Below the pieces are notes generated by a model. It made no database searches. It saw only the letters and a list, made by a program, of their open reading frames with translations, and was not told the origin of the DNA. From contig NZ_QHGY01000001.1 in NCBI RefSeq assembly GCF_003254665.1, positions 620,001-684,000 of the forward strand: DNA of 64,000 nucleotides, written 5' to 3'. The stretch comes from Billgrantia lactosivorans (GTDB lineage: Bacteria; Pseudomonadota; Gammaproteobacteria; Pseudomonadales; Halomonadaceae). Positions within the stretch are counted from its first letter, which is position 1. Each line of letters begins with the position of its first letter. This document shows, in pieces, positions 57,024 through 64,000 of this stretch. The position numbers and the translations under genes were made by a program.

Positions 57024-57140
57024 GTCGACACCCTCCTGAGGCCTGGCATTGAGCGGGAGCAGATCACCACCAGCTTACTCGGCTGGAAGACATTCATTCA
57101 GATTTCGTTGAGATCCAGGTGACATTGGCCCGGTCGCTCG

Positions 57141-57581
57141 CTAGAACATACGCTCCCCAGGCAGCCGGGCTGCCTGGCGAAGCCACGCTTCCAGTTGGGC
57201 TTCGTCGATCGGTTCGTCCTGGTGGATATGCAGGTAGCGCGTGTTGGGGTCCTTGGAGGCGACAGGCGGCGGTGGCTCCAGCGAAGCGCCGTTGAGAAAC
57301 GCCACCTTGATGTACTTGGTGAAGCAGTGAAAGGTCAGAAACCAGCCCTGGCCCTCGATGCCATAGAAGGGGGAGTTCCATCTCACGGCCTTGCGCACCT
57401 CGGGCAGCGTACGCACGATGAGCTCGTCGAGACGGCGCCCGACGTCCTGCTTCCACTCCGGCATGGCGGCGATGTAGGCCTGTACGGGGGCGTCGCCGTC
57501 AGCCTTGGGGATCTGCGGGTTGCCTCCCGACAGCAGCGTCGGTTTCGCTTCTGCCGTTGGCTTGGCCTTGTCGCGTGGCAT
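57141..57581 (-). CDS. DUF1801 family protein
   Basis: 146 residues, YdhG/DUF1801 fold. The family pattern is seen in VQAYIAAMPEWKQDVGRRLD, ELIVRTLPEVRKAVRWNSPF followed by YGIEGQGWFLTFHCFTKYIK. ATG 57581 has a strong AGGAGG site; an earlier start at 57602 is possible. It overlaps the 3' end of the upstream SnoaL-like gene by 83 bases in another frame. Function unknown; the fold is related to iron-chaperone-like frataxin proteins. Confidence 0.84.
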   Translation of the reverse strand: MPRDKAKPTAEAKPTLLSGGNPQIPKADGDAPVQAYIAAMPEWKQDVGRRLDELIVRTLPEVRKAVRWNSPFYGIEGQGWFLTFHCFTKYIKVAFLNGASLEPPPPVASKDPNTRYLHIHQDEPIDEAQLEAWLRQAARLPGERMF

Positions 57582-57999
57582 CACCGCTTTCCTCCTGATC
57601 AATCTGATGGGGGGCTAGCTGCGCCTCGATAGCCGCTTTGTCGATGACGGACCACACCTCCGCGATCTTCTCGCCGCGGAACTCATAGAACACGTTCTCG
57701 GCAAAGGAGACCCTTCTTCCGCAGACCGCCAGGCCGAGAAACTCTCCCTTCGGTGTGCAATTGAAGCGGAGTCGGCTGGCTATGTAGGGCGGGTCCGACA
57801 CCAGTAGCTCAACATGGAAGGATAGGTCAGGGATCTCGGAAAAGTCTCTCTCCAGCATGCGCCGGTAGCCAGATACCCCGAGCCGCTCGCCGTTATGCTT
57901 GACGTCTTCATGAACGAAGCGCCCCAGCGCTGGCCAATCCTGCCTGTTCAAGCAGGCGATGTAGTCTCGATAGACGTTCGATAGTTCGGGCTTGGTCAT
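57499..57999 (-). CDS. SnoaL-like / ester cyclase family protein
   Basis: 166 residues. The NTF2-like fold is indicated by YRDYIACLNRQDWPALGRFV, HNGERLGVSGYRRMLE, and the final strand VFYEFRGEKIAEVWSVIDKA. Members are usually about 135 residues, ending just after this strand; here the frame runs 30 residues further into the start of the DUF1801 gene, so an original stop has probably been lost. Start ATG 57999 with GAGGAGAG. The same N-terminus occurs in the 56274-56426 remnant. Confidence 0.78.
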   Translation of the reverse strand: MTKPELSNVYRDYIACLNRQDWPALGRFVHEDVKHNGERLGVSGYRRMLERDFSEIPDLSFHVELLVSDPPYIASRLRFNCTPKGEFLGLAVCGRRVSFAENVFYEFRGEKIAEVWSVIDKAAIEAQLAPHQIDQEESGDATRQGQANGRSETDAAVGRQPADPQG

Positions 58000-58172
58000 C
58001 TGCGCTCTCCTCAGATACTGGGCTCGCCGTTCAAAGCCTGGCAGAACGGGCCATTCATACCGGCCATCGCTTGATGGCGCGCTCTATCCGTCATTGGGAG
58101 GATAAGACACACCCGGCCCAGCGGCCGGTGCAATCGACCGTGGGCGGGCATGGCCAAGCGACAGTGCCGCGC

Positions 58173-58541
58173 TCATTTGTGGATGATCTCCCCCTTGAGC
58201 GAATAGGCGATGCCCAGCACTTCGTCGCAGACCGGGCGCGGATACTCCATCTCGTTCATGGCTTGCATGATGTCGTCCATCACGGCCACGTATTCGGCCG
58301 CGCTGACGTTCATGCCGGTGTGGGTCTCGAGCATCGAGCGCCCGGTGTACTCCACCGGCCCGCCGGTACCGGCCGCGATGAACTCCTTGACCTTGATGCG
58401 GGCCCGCTCCAGCGCCTCCTGGTCGAGGGCCTGGTAGCGTGGGCCGGCGACGTCGTTCTGCAGGTGGAGTTCGACGATGCGGTCGCAGAGCTTGTCAATA
58501 CCGTCGCGACCGCCGAGTCTGTCATAAAGGGTTTCGTTCAT
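58173..58541 (-). CDS. Group I truncated haemoglobin
   Basis: 122-residue 2-on-2 globin. It begins YDRLGGRDGIDKLCDRIVE and contains the phenylalanine/tyrosine-rich region and the proximal histidine in ETHTGMNV (His74). Such globins detoxify nitric oxide or bind oxygen. ATG 58541 has AAGGAG upstream; the reading frame is open to 58610. It is divergent from a large TPR regulator, 104 bases away, which may control it. Confidence 0.88.
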   Translation of the reverse strand: MNETLYDRLGGRDGIDKLCDRIVELHLQNDVAGPRYQALDQEALERARIKVKEFIAAGTGGPVEYTGRSMLETHTGMNVSAAEYVAVMDDIMQAMNEMEYPRPVCDEVLGIAYSLKGEIIHK

Positions 58542-58645
58542 GGCGAGATGCTCCTTTCTTGGATGCGGTTTCGGTTCGGTGCCAGGGCACCTACATAAAG
58601 GGCGTAACATTCCTTGTTACAACCGCAACAAAAGGCAATTGAGCG

Positions 58646-60706
58646 ATGACGAAAGCGCACCTGTCGTCGATTCGCACCGCCCTCGACGCCGGCGACTTCG
58701 CCCGGGCACAGCAACTGCTCGAAGGGCTTTCGATGCCGCCTTCAGCCGAGCTGCTGGCGCTCCAGGCCCAGGCGGCTTACGGCACCGGCGACCTGGAAGG
58801 CACGCTGGCCGCCTATGGCGAGCTCTACCACCTGCACCTCGAAGCGGGCCGCCCCCACGAGGCTGCCTTCGCCGCCGTGATGGTCGGCATGTACCTGATG
58901 ATGGATACGGGCCTGATGGCCACGGTGCGCGCCTGGCTGTCACGGGCGGAGCGCCTGGTACAGGACGCGCCGGGCGATCCCGTCTGGGCGTGGCTCGCCG
59001 CCGTGCGCACCTACGAGCGCCTGATGTGCGGTGACATGCCGGGCACGGCGCAGTGGGCGCAACGGGCCATGGACGAAGGCCAACGGCACGGTCTGGCGCC
59101 GCCGACGATCATCGGCCAGGTGGCCATGGCGCGGGTGCGCATCCATGACGGCGAGCTGGATGAAGGGCTGAGTGCGCTGGACGACGTCGCCGTGGAGCTG
59201 AGTTCCGGCCATCTCGACCCCCTCACCACGGGGCAGATGTGGTGCGAGGTCATCTGCGCCATGCAGTGGATCGGCCAGCACGACCGCGCCGAGGAGTGGA
59301 CCGAGGCGATGGAACGCTGGCGCCATGGGGCGGCGTTCGGTGGGCTCAACGGCCGCTGCCGGGTGCACCGCGCGGAGATCATGCGCCTGCGCGGGCCTTG
59401 CGACGCCGCCGAGCAGGAGGCGCTGCTGGCCTGCGAGGAGCTGCGCCCGTGGATGCGGCGGGAGTACGGCTGGCCGTTGACCGAACTCGGCAATGTGCGG
59501 CTGCGCAAGGGCGACTTCACCGGTGCCGAGGAGGCGTTCCTGGCGGCACATCAGAACGCCTGGCTGCCACAGCCGGGCCTGGCGCTGCTGCGGTTGGCCC
59601 AGGGCCGGGTCGAGGAAGCGCTCTCCATGATCAACGGCGCCCTCGACCATCCGTTCGACATCCCCTCGAAGGAGCGCCCGCCTTCGGGAGGGCTGCAGCG
59701 GGCGCCGTTGCGCGATGCCCAGGTGGTCATTGCGCTGGCGGCCGGAGACGCCGACACGGCCCGCACCGCCGCAGCCGACCTCGCGGAGATTGCCGGGACG
59801 TACCGCAGCCGCACGCTGCGGAACTCGGCGCTCGCCGCGCAGGGGCGCCTGGCGCTGTTCGACGGGCAGGCTAACGATGCGATACGGCTTCTCAGCGAGG
59901 CCGTCATGGAGTGGGTCTCGCTGCGAATGCCGTTCGAGGCCGCGCAACTGCGGGTCGAACTGGCGGCGGCGCACCGCGCGGCGGGCGACGACATCACGGC
60001 CGAGCTGGAGCTCGAGGCGGCGTGTCGTGCCTTCGAGTCCCTCAACGCCCTGCCTTGGGCGGAACTGGCCCGCGAACGCCTGCCGGTCACCGCTTCGCTG
60101 CCAGATGCCGAACCCGAGCAGTGTGTCTTCTGCTGCGAGGGGAACATGCGCACGGTGACGTTCGACGGCCTCACCGTGTACCTGAAGGATCTGAAGGGCA
60201 TGCACTACCTGGAACGCCTGCTGACGGAGCCCGGCCGGGAATTCCACGTGCTCGACCTGGTGGCAGTGGAGCGTGGCTCACTCCCGGTCGGTGACACTTC
60301 GGATGCCACCAGGCTCGATGCCCATGCCGGTTTGTGCCAGGCGGGGCTGGAGGTGTTCGACTCGAAGGCGCGTGAGGCCTACCGGCAGCGGCTCGCCGAG
60401 ACCGAAGAGGACATTGCCGAGGCCGAGGCCAACAATGACTTCCACCGCGCCGAGCTGGCGCGTGCCGACCGTCAGTTCCTGATCGATGAGCTTCGCCGCG
60501 GTGTCGGCCTGAACGGTCGCGCCCGAACCGTCGGTGACGGCCTGGAACGCGCTCGCACCAGTACCACCCGCTCGCTGCGCTACGCCCTCAGGCGCATCTC
60601 GCAGCATCATCCGAGCCTCGGCGAGCACCTGGAACGGACGATCCGCACCGGCACCTACTTCACCTACGAGCCCGATCCTCGCGCGCCGGTGCACTGGAGG
60701 ACCTGA
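58646..60706 (+). CDS. TPR-rich putative regulator with actinobacterial-type C-terminal domain
   Basis: 686 residues. Residues 1-470 are TPR-like helical repeats without a Walker motif. The C-terminal 210 residues contain VTFDGLTVYLKDLKGMHYLE, ERLLTEPGREFHVLDLVAVE, a coiled-coil like region (EDIAEAEANNDFHRAELARA), and the conserved ending TVGDGLERARTSTTRSLRYA with GTYFTYEPDPRAPVHW. This ending is common in large ATP-binding regulators of actinobacteria and Chloroflexi. A CVFCC cluster near 490 could bind metal or sense redox. It is divergent from the truncated haemoglobin gene, a plausible target. Confidence 0.78.
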   Translation: MTKAHLSSIRTALDAGDFARAQQLLEGLSMPPSAELLALQAQAAYGTGDLEGTLAAYGELYHLHLEAGRPHEAAFAAVMVGMYLMMDTGLMATVRAWLSRAERLVQDAPGDPVWAWLAAVRTYERLMCGDMPGTAQWAQRAMDEGQRHGLAPPTIIGQVAMARVRIHDGELDEGLSALDDVAVELSSGHLDPLTTGQMWCEVICAMQWIGQHDRAEEWTEAMERWRHGAAFGGLNGRCRVHRAEIMRLRGPCDAAEQEALLACEELRPWMRREYGWPLTELGNVRLRKGDFTGAEEAFLAAHQNAWLPQPGLALLRLAQGRVEEALSMINGALDHPFDIPSKERPPSGGLQRAPLRDAQVVIALAAGDADTARTAAADLAEIAGTYRSRTLRNSALAAQGRLALFDGQANDAIRLLSEAVMEWVSLRMPFEAAQLRVELAAAHRAAGDDITAELELEAACRAFESLNALPWAELARERLPVTASLPDAEPEQCVFCCEGNMRTVTFDGLTVYLKDLKGMHYLERLLTEPGREFHVLDLVAVERGSLPVGDTSDATRLDAHAGLCQAGLEVFDSKAREAYRQRLAETEEDIAEAEANNDFHRAELARADRQFLIDELRRGVGLNGRARTVGDGLERARTSTTRSLRYALRRISQHHPSLGEHLERTIRTGTYFTYEPDPRAPVHWRT

Positions 60707-60757
60707 CGGCCCCGAGGGCGCCACCCCGCTGGGGTCTTCAGGGCCGATCGAGTACGC

Positions 60758-61414
60758 TCACGCGCCGCCCTGCCCCGCAGCCCCCGTCATGCCGTCCAGT
60801 TCGCTCTCGTCGACGCCGAGCATCTGCAGGATGTTGCGCTGGGCGGCGTCGAGGATGTGCTGGCGCTCCTGCTCGCTGGGCAGGCTCTTGGCGATGGCCA
60901 CGGCACCGACCAGGGAGGCGAGAATCACCCGGGACTTGTCGGCGATGACCTCGCGGTCGGGCTCGAAAGGCAGCTTCTTCAGGCGGCTCAGGGCGATGAG
61001 CCGGGTTTCCAGCATCTTCTTCATGCGCAGGTAGGACGCTTCGAAGAGCGTACGGATCTCGGCGTTCTCGTTGCCGATCTCGTTGAACAGCACCGACTCG
61101 GGGCCCGGCTTGCGCTTGCGCTCCAGCTCCTGCAGGTTCCAGCAGTTGGCGACCAGCTCCGTCAGGTGCTTCACTGAGAGGGGCCCCTTGACCAACCGGG
61201 CCGCACGGCTGCTCTCAAGGGTTTCGCGCACCGAGGCGTGGTAGAGCGCTTCCTTCGAGGCGAAGTGGGCGTAGAAGGCACCGTGGGTCATCTTGGCCAG
61301 CTTCATGATCTGGCCGATGGAGACCTTCTCGAAGCCTTGGCGGCTGAACAGCTCGATGGCCGACTTGAGAATGCGCTCCCTCGATTTGGCCTTGTGGCTC
61401 GTCGGGTAGGGCAT
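60758..61414 (-). CDS. TetR/AcrR family regulator
   Basis: 218 residues. HTH at 12-60 (SRERILKSAIELFSRQGFEK, IGQIMKLAKMTHGAFYAHFA, with SKEALYH). The C-terminal ligand domain is helical with no assigned ligand. Divergent from a FabF-like ketosynthase with a dyad between them, so it probably represses that gene. Confidence 0.9.
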   Translation of the reverse strand: MPYPTSHKAKSRERILKSAIELFSRQGFEKVSIGQIMKLAKMTHGAFYAHFASKEALYHASVRETLESSRAARLVKGPLSVKHLTELVANCWNLQELERKRKPGPESVLFNEIGNENAEIRTLFEASYLRMKKMLETRLIALSRLKKLPFEPDREVIADKSRVILASLVGAVAIAKSLPSEQERQHILDAAQRNILQMLGVDESELDGMTGAAGQGGA

Positions 61415-61442
61415 GGCGACCTCACACTGCGCTGAATATTAT

Positions 61443-61457
61443 CTTGATCATATCAAG
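61443..61457. promoter_or_regulatory. Dyad in the tetR-fabF divergent region, probable TetR operator
   Basis: CTTGAT-cat-ATCAAG, perfect 6-bp arms, in the 88-base gap between divergent genes. Size and position fit a TetR-family operator that overlaps both promoters. Confidence 0.7.
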
Positions 61458-61502
61458 CTCGGTGTTAGCGTGGCACAACCCCAAGCTGTTCAGGAAATTA
61501 CC

Positions 61503-62768
61503 ATGCAATCACCGCTCGTCATCACCGGCATGGGCATGATCAGCCCCCTCGGCTGCGGCGTCAAGGCAGGCTGGGAGCGCCTACTTGCCGGCCGTTCCGG
61601 CGTCTCATCGATCTCGCGTTTCGATACCGGCGAGCTGCCGATCAAGGTCGCAGGCTCGGTGCCCGGCATCGAGGACGACCCCGAGGCCGGCCTCGATCCG
61701 GATCGCGTGGTCGACGCCAAGGAGCGTCGCAAGATGGAGCTGTTCAGCCTCTACGCCATGGCCGCCGCCGAGGAAGCGCTGCGCCAGGCCAACTGGTTCC
61801 CCGAAAGCGACGCGGACCGGCTGTCCACGGCCACCATCGTGGGGTCCGGCATCGGCGGTTTCCCCACGATCACCCAGGCGCAGAACACCCTCTCCACGCG
61901 CGGCTACCGCCGGCTCTCCCCGTTCACCGTGCCGGCCTTCCTGGCCAACCTGGCGGCGGGCAACGTCTCGATCCGCTACGGCTTGCGCGGGCCGATCGGC
62001 TGCCCGGTCACGGCCTGTGCGGCCGGCGTGCAGGCCATCGGCGACGGCATGCGCATGATCCGCAGCGGCGAAGCCGAGGTGGCCCTGGTGGGCGGCGCCG
62101 AGGCCTGCATCGACCCGCTCTCGCTGGCCAGCTTCCACGCCATGAAGGCGCTCTCCACCGAGCAGGACGACCCCACCAGGGCCTCGCGCCCCTTCGACCA
62201 GGCACGCAACGGCTTCGTCATGGGAGAAGGCGCGGGGCTGCTGGTGATCGAAACCCTGGCCCACGCCGAGGCACGCGGCGCCACGCCGCTGGCCATCCTC
62301 AGCGGCTACGGCACCAGTGCCGATGCCCATCACATCACCGCCGGCCCGGAAGACGGTGGCGGTGCCGCGGCGGCCATTCGCGCGGCGCTGCGAATGGCGG
62401 GCATGACGCCCACCGATATCGACCATATCAACGCCCACGCCACCTCGACGCCGGTCGGCGACCGCGCCGAGATCGCCGCCCTGCGCAACGCCTTCGGCGA
62501 CGCCCTCGGCGGCATCCCGATCTCCGCCACCAAAGCCTCGACCGGCCACCTGCTGGGTGCTGCCGGGGGCGTGGAGAGCATCTTCTCCGTGCTTTCCGCC
62601 ATGCACGACCGCCTGCCCCCGACCCTGAACCTGGAGCACCGCGACGAGGACCTGCACGACCTGGACATCGTCTCGGGCGAGGCGCGCCAGCACGCGACCC
62701 AGCACGTGCTGTGCAACGGCTTCGGCTTCGGTGGAGTGAATGCGGCGCTGATCGTGAGCAAGGTGTAG
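61503..62768 (+). CDS. fabF: Beta-ketoacyl-ACP synthase II-like (FabF family)
   Basis: 421-residue condensing enzyme for fatty-acid chain extension. The catalytic triad is Cys172 (TACAAG), His312 (NAHATSTPVGD) and His349 (KASTGHLLGAAG). The N-terminus VITGMGMISPLGCGVKAGWE and the GFGFGGVNAALIV ending are typical. ATG 61503 begins the fold; the open frame from 61413 covers the promoter. It is not in a fab cluster, so it may be a secondary synthase controlled by the adjacent TetR regulator. Confidence 0.93.
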   Translation: MQSPLVITGMGMISPLGCGVKAGWERLLAGRSGVSSISRFDTGELPIKVAGSVPGIEDDPEAGLDPDRVVDAKERRKMELFSLYAMAAAEEALRQANWFPESDADRLSTATIVGSGIGGFPTITQAQNTLSTRGYRRLSPFTVPAFLANLAAGNVSIRYGLRGPIGCPVTACAAGVQAIGDGMRMIRSGEAEVALVGGAEACIDPLSLASFHAMKALSTEQDDPTRASRPFDQARNGFVMGEGAGLLVIETLAHAEARGATPLAILSGYGTSADAHHITAGPEDGGGAAAAIRAALRMAGMTPTDIDHINAHATSTPVGDRAEIAALRNAFGDALGGIPISATKASTGHLLGAAGGVESIFSVLSAMHDRLPPTLNLEHRDEDLHDLDIVSGEARQHATQHVLCNGFGFGGVNAALIVSKV

Positions 62769-62802
62769 GGGTAGCCCTTCCACTGATTGCCATAAACGAC
62801 AA

Positions 62803-62832
62803 CACCCCGAGCCTGTGGGCTGGCTCGGGGTG
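62803..62832. terminator. Bidirectional terminator between fabF and tag
   Basis: Perfect 11-bp stem CACCCCGAGCC / GGCTCGGGGTG with an 8-base loop, 34 bases after the fabF stop and 25 bases from the end of the convergent tag gene. Confidence 0.85.
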
Positions 62833-62857
62833 CCCTAGTGGCGCGTTGGCTACGTGG

Positions 62858-63472
62858 CTACGCAGCGGCAGGCCGCTCGAAGCCCAGACGGGCACGTTCG
62901 ACCTCGTCACGGACGACGCAGCCGATCGCGTGGTCGTTGATCAATCCCATGGCCTGCATGAAAGCGTAAACCGTCGTCGGCCCAACGAACTTCCAGCCTT
63001 GCTTCTTGAGTGCCTTTGACAGTGCAATCGACTCCGCCGACGTCGATGCGCTCTGTGGCTCAACGTCCCGCTGCGGGGCTGGCTCATGGCGCCAGAAGAA
63101 GGCCGCAAGAGAGCCTTCCCGCTCGACGAGCTCCATGGCACGGCGCGCATTGTTGATGACGGCTATGATCTTGCCTCGGTGTCGCACGATTCCCGGATCG
63201 CCTAGCAGGCGCTCGACGTCGTGCTCGTCAAACCGTGCGATGCGGGTGAAGTCGAAGCCGCAGAAAGCGGCGCGAAAGTTCTCTCGCTTCGCGAGGATCG
63301 TGCGCCAGCTCAGACCCGACTGAAATCCCTCGAGACACAGCTTTTCGAACAGGCGCCGATCATCGCTGACCGGGAACCCCCACTCGGTGTCGTGATAGGC
63401 AAGAAACTCAGGGGCAGCGCTACACCAGCGGCAACGTTGGTGGCCGTCGGGGCCAGGAATCAGATTCGTCAT
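62858..63472 (-). CDS. tag: DNA-3-methyladenine glycosylase I
   Basis: 204 residues. Base-excision repair enzyme that removes 3-methyladenine. The zinc-binding opening RCRWCSAAPEFLAYHDTEWG (Cys14, Cys17, His27) and the motif LCLEGFQSGLSWRTILAKRE are diagnostic for Tag. C-terminal FVGPTTVYAFMQAMGLINDH is typical, with the following His/Cys residues completing the zinc site. The gene stands alone and is convergent with fabF. Confidence 0.94.
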   Translation of the reverse strand: MTNLIPGPDGHQRCRWCSAAPEFLAYHDTEWGFPVSDDRRLFEKLCLEGFQSGLSWRTILAKRENFRAAFCGFDFTRIARFDEHDVERLLGDPGIVRHRGKIIAVINNARRAMELVEREGSLAAFFWRHEPAPQRDVEPQSASTSAESIALSKALKKQGWKFVGPTTVYAFMQAMGLINDHAIGCVVRDEVERARLGFERPAAA

Positions 63473-63503
63473 TTTGTCGTCCTGAGTGAAACAGGCCGGA
63501 ATG

Positions 63504-63794
63504 CTAGGAGAGCAGAAACGCTAGCCGCTCATCCGCCTTGGAGGGAGCCACTTCGATGATTTCCGCGCTCACGACACCCTCTGCCACGAACGGATCCTCG
63601 TTGACACGCCGGTGAAGGTCATCAAGAGTGACATTATGCGCCAGGATGGCACCGCCCTGCTTCGGCTGGATGCTGCCCGAAACGAGAAACACACCTTCAT
63701 CGAAGCCGCGCTCGAGCCATTGCTTATGGCCCTCCATGAAACGGCCTGCCTCACTCATCTTTTCCGAGAAGCGTAGAAATACCAGGTGCATCAT
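63504..63794 (-). CDS. YciI family protein
   Basis: 96 residues, ferredoxin-like YCII domain. The conserved pattern includes MHLVFLRFSEKM, GHKQWLERGFDEGVFLVSGS and the late DPFVAEGVVSAEIIE, where the His and Asp of YciI proteins would lie. Function unknown. Two consecutive ATGs (63794 and 63791) are possible starts. It follows a TetR-type gene on the same strand by 18 bases. Confidence 0.86.
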   Translation of the reverse strand: MMHLVFLRFSEKMSEAGRFMEGHKQWLERGFDEGVFLVSGSIQPKQGGAILAHNVTLDDLHRRVNEDPFVAEGVVSAEIIEVAPSKADERLAFLLS

Positions 63795-63812
63795 GAAGCC
63801 CTCTTCTTGTGG

Positions 63813-64000
63813 TTATTCGGCGTGCGTGCGCTGTGACGCGCATGCGTCTAGCCAATCGAGCAACTGCTCGACCTCCGCATCGACGAAGTTCTCCTCCTGA
63901 TAGGCATTCGCCACTAGGGCGATCCCTTGGCTGCGCGCCAGCAGGTGCATCGCGAGTACATCGGCATCGGCTTCATGCCGCAAGGCAGCGAACTGCCGGC
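63813..64000 (-). CDS. TetR family regulator, C-terminal part (cut by window edge)
   Basis: The last 61 codons of a minus-strand gene that begins beyond the window. The translation RQFAALRHEADADVLAMHLL, ARSQGIALVANAYQEENFVD and AEVEQLLDWLDACA matches the end of TetR regulators (the SQG-x-A-x-L-A-N-A-Y motif). Stop TAA at 63813-63815, just upstream of the yciI-like gene with which it may be co-transcribed. Confidence 0.7.
   Translation of the reverse strand, partial: RQFAALRHEADADVLAMHLLARSQGIALVANAYQEENFVDAEVEQLLDWLDACASQRTHAE

Overview
The window is GC-rich bacterial chromosome. Its gene content (group-2 Mrp antiporter, TRAP and tripartite tricarboxylate transporters, leucine catabolism, orphan T6SS island) fits a halophilic or marine gammaproteobacterium, most probably a Halomonadaceae member. 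That placement is inference from gene content and codon style; no rRNA is present to confirm it. I saw no rRNA, tRNA, CRISPR array or insertion sequence.

Layout. 0.2-3.1 kb: a TRAP dicarboxylate-type importer (dctPQM). 3.6-9.4 kb: a six-gene Mrp Na+/H+ antiporter (A/B fused, C-G), every junction overlapping. 9.4-11.5 kb, minus strand: an AhpD-like protein and a cysteine synthase fused to a glutaredoxin domain. 11.6-16.4 kb: a SARP/BTAD-type regulator, a tandem DUF4242 protein, an OsmC protein and a flavin monooxygenase-like enzyme. 16.4-21.2 kb: a lactonase-like amidohydrolase divergent from a GntR regulator, followed by tctC-tctB-tctA, which together look like a regulated uptake and hydrolysis unit. 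21.2-23.3 kb: LysR divergent from an SbtA-type bicarbonate transporter. 23.3-30.4 kb: the liuABCDE leucine/isovalerate operon behind a LiuR-like palindrome and ended by a strong terminator.

30.4-44 kb is accessory. A vgrG, large effector and membrane partner operon is followed by two methyltransferases, a GFA protein, an ABM-like protein, a homologue of the Rhodococcus equi VapA family and an FAD oxidoreductase. Decayed copies of the 3' end of liuE plus its terminator lie at 37.24-37.40 kb and 42.46-42.65 kb, so two blocks (6.8 kb and 5.1 kb) sit between direct repeats of the liuE end. A third small module lies between 72-bp direct repeats.

44-47.1 kb holds a 1051-residue XRE/ATPase/TPR regulator. 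47.2-52.6 kb is an integrase-less integron cassette array: five minus-strand genes, each followed by an attC-like site, including an OLD-family nuclease, an HNH protein, a DUF6414-like protein, a membrane protein and an unknown. This is the best candidate for defence functions.

52.8-64 kb: cold-shock/DUF1294 protein, katG, a remnant of an AAC(3)-I-like acetyltransferase, DinB, DUF1801, a SnoaL-like protein, truncated haemoglobin divergent from a TPR regulator, TetR divergent from a FabF-like ketosynthase, tag, YciI and a TetR gene cut by the window edge.
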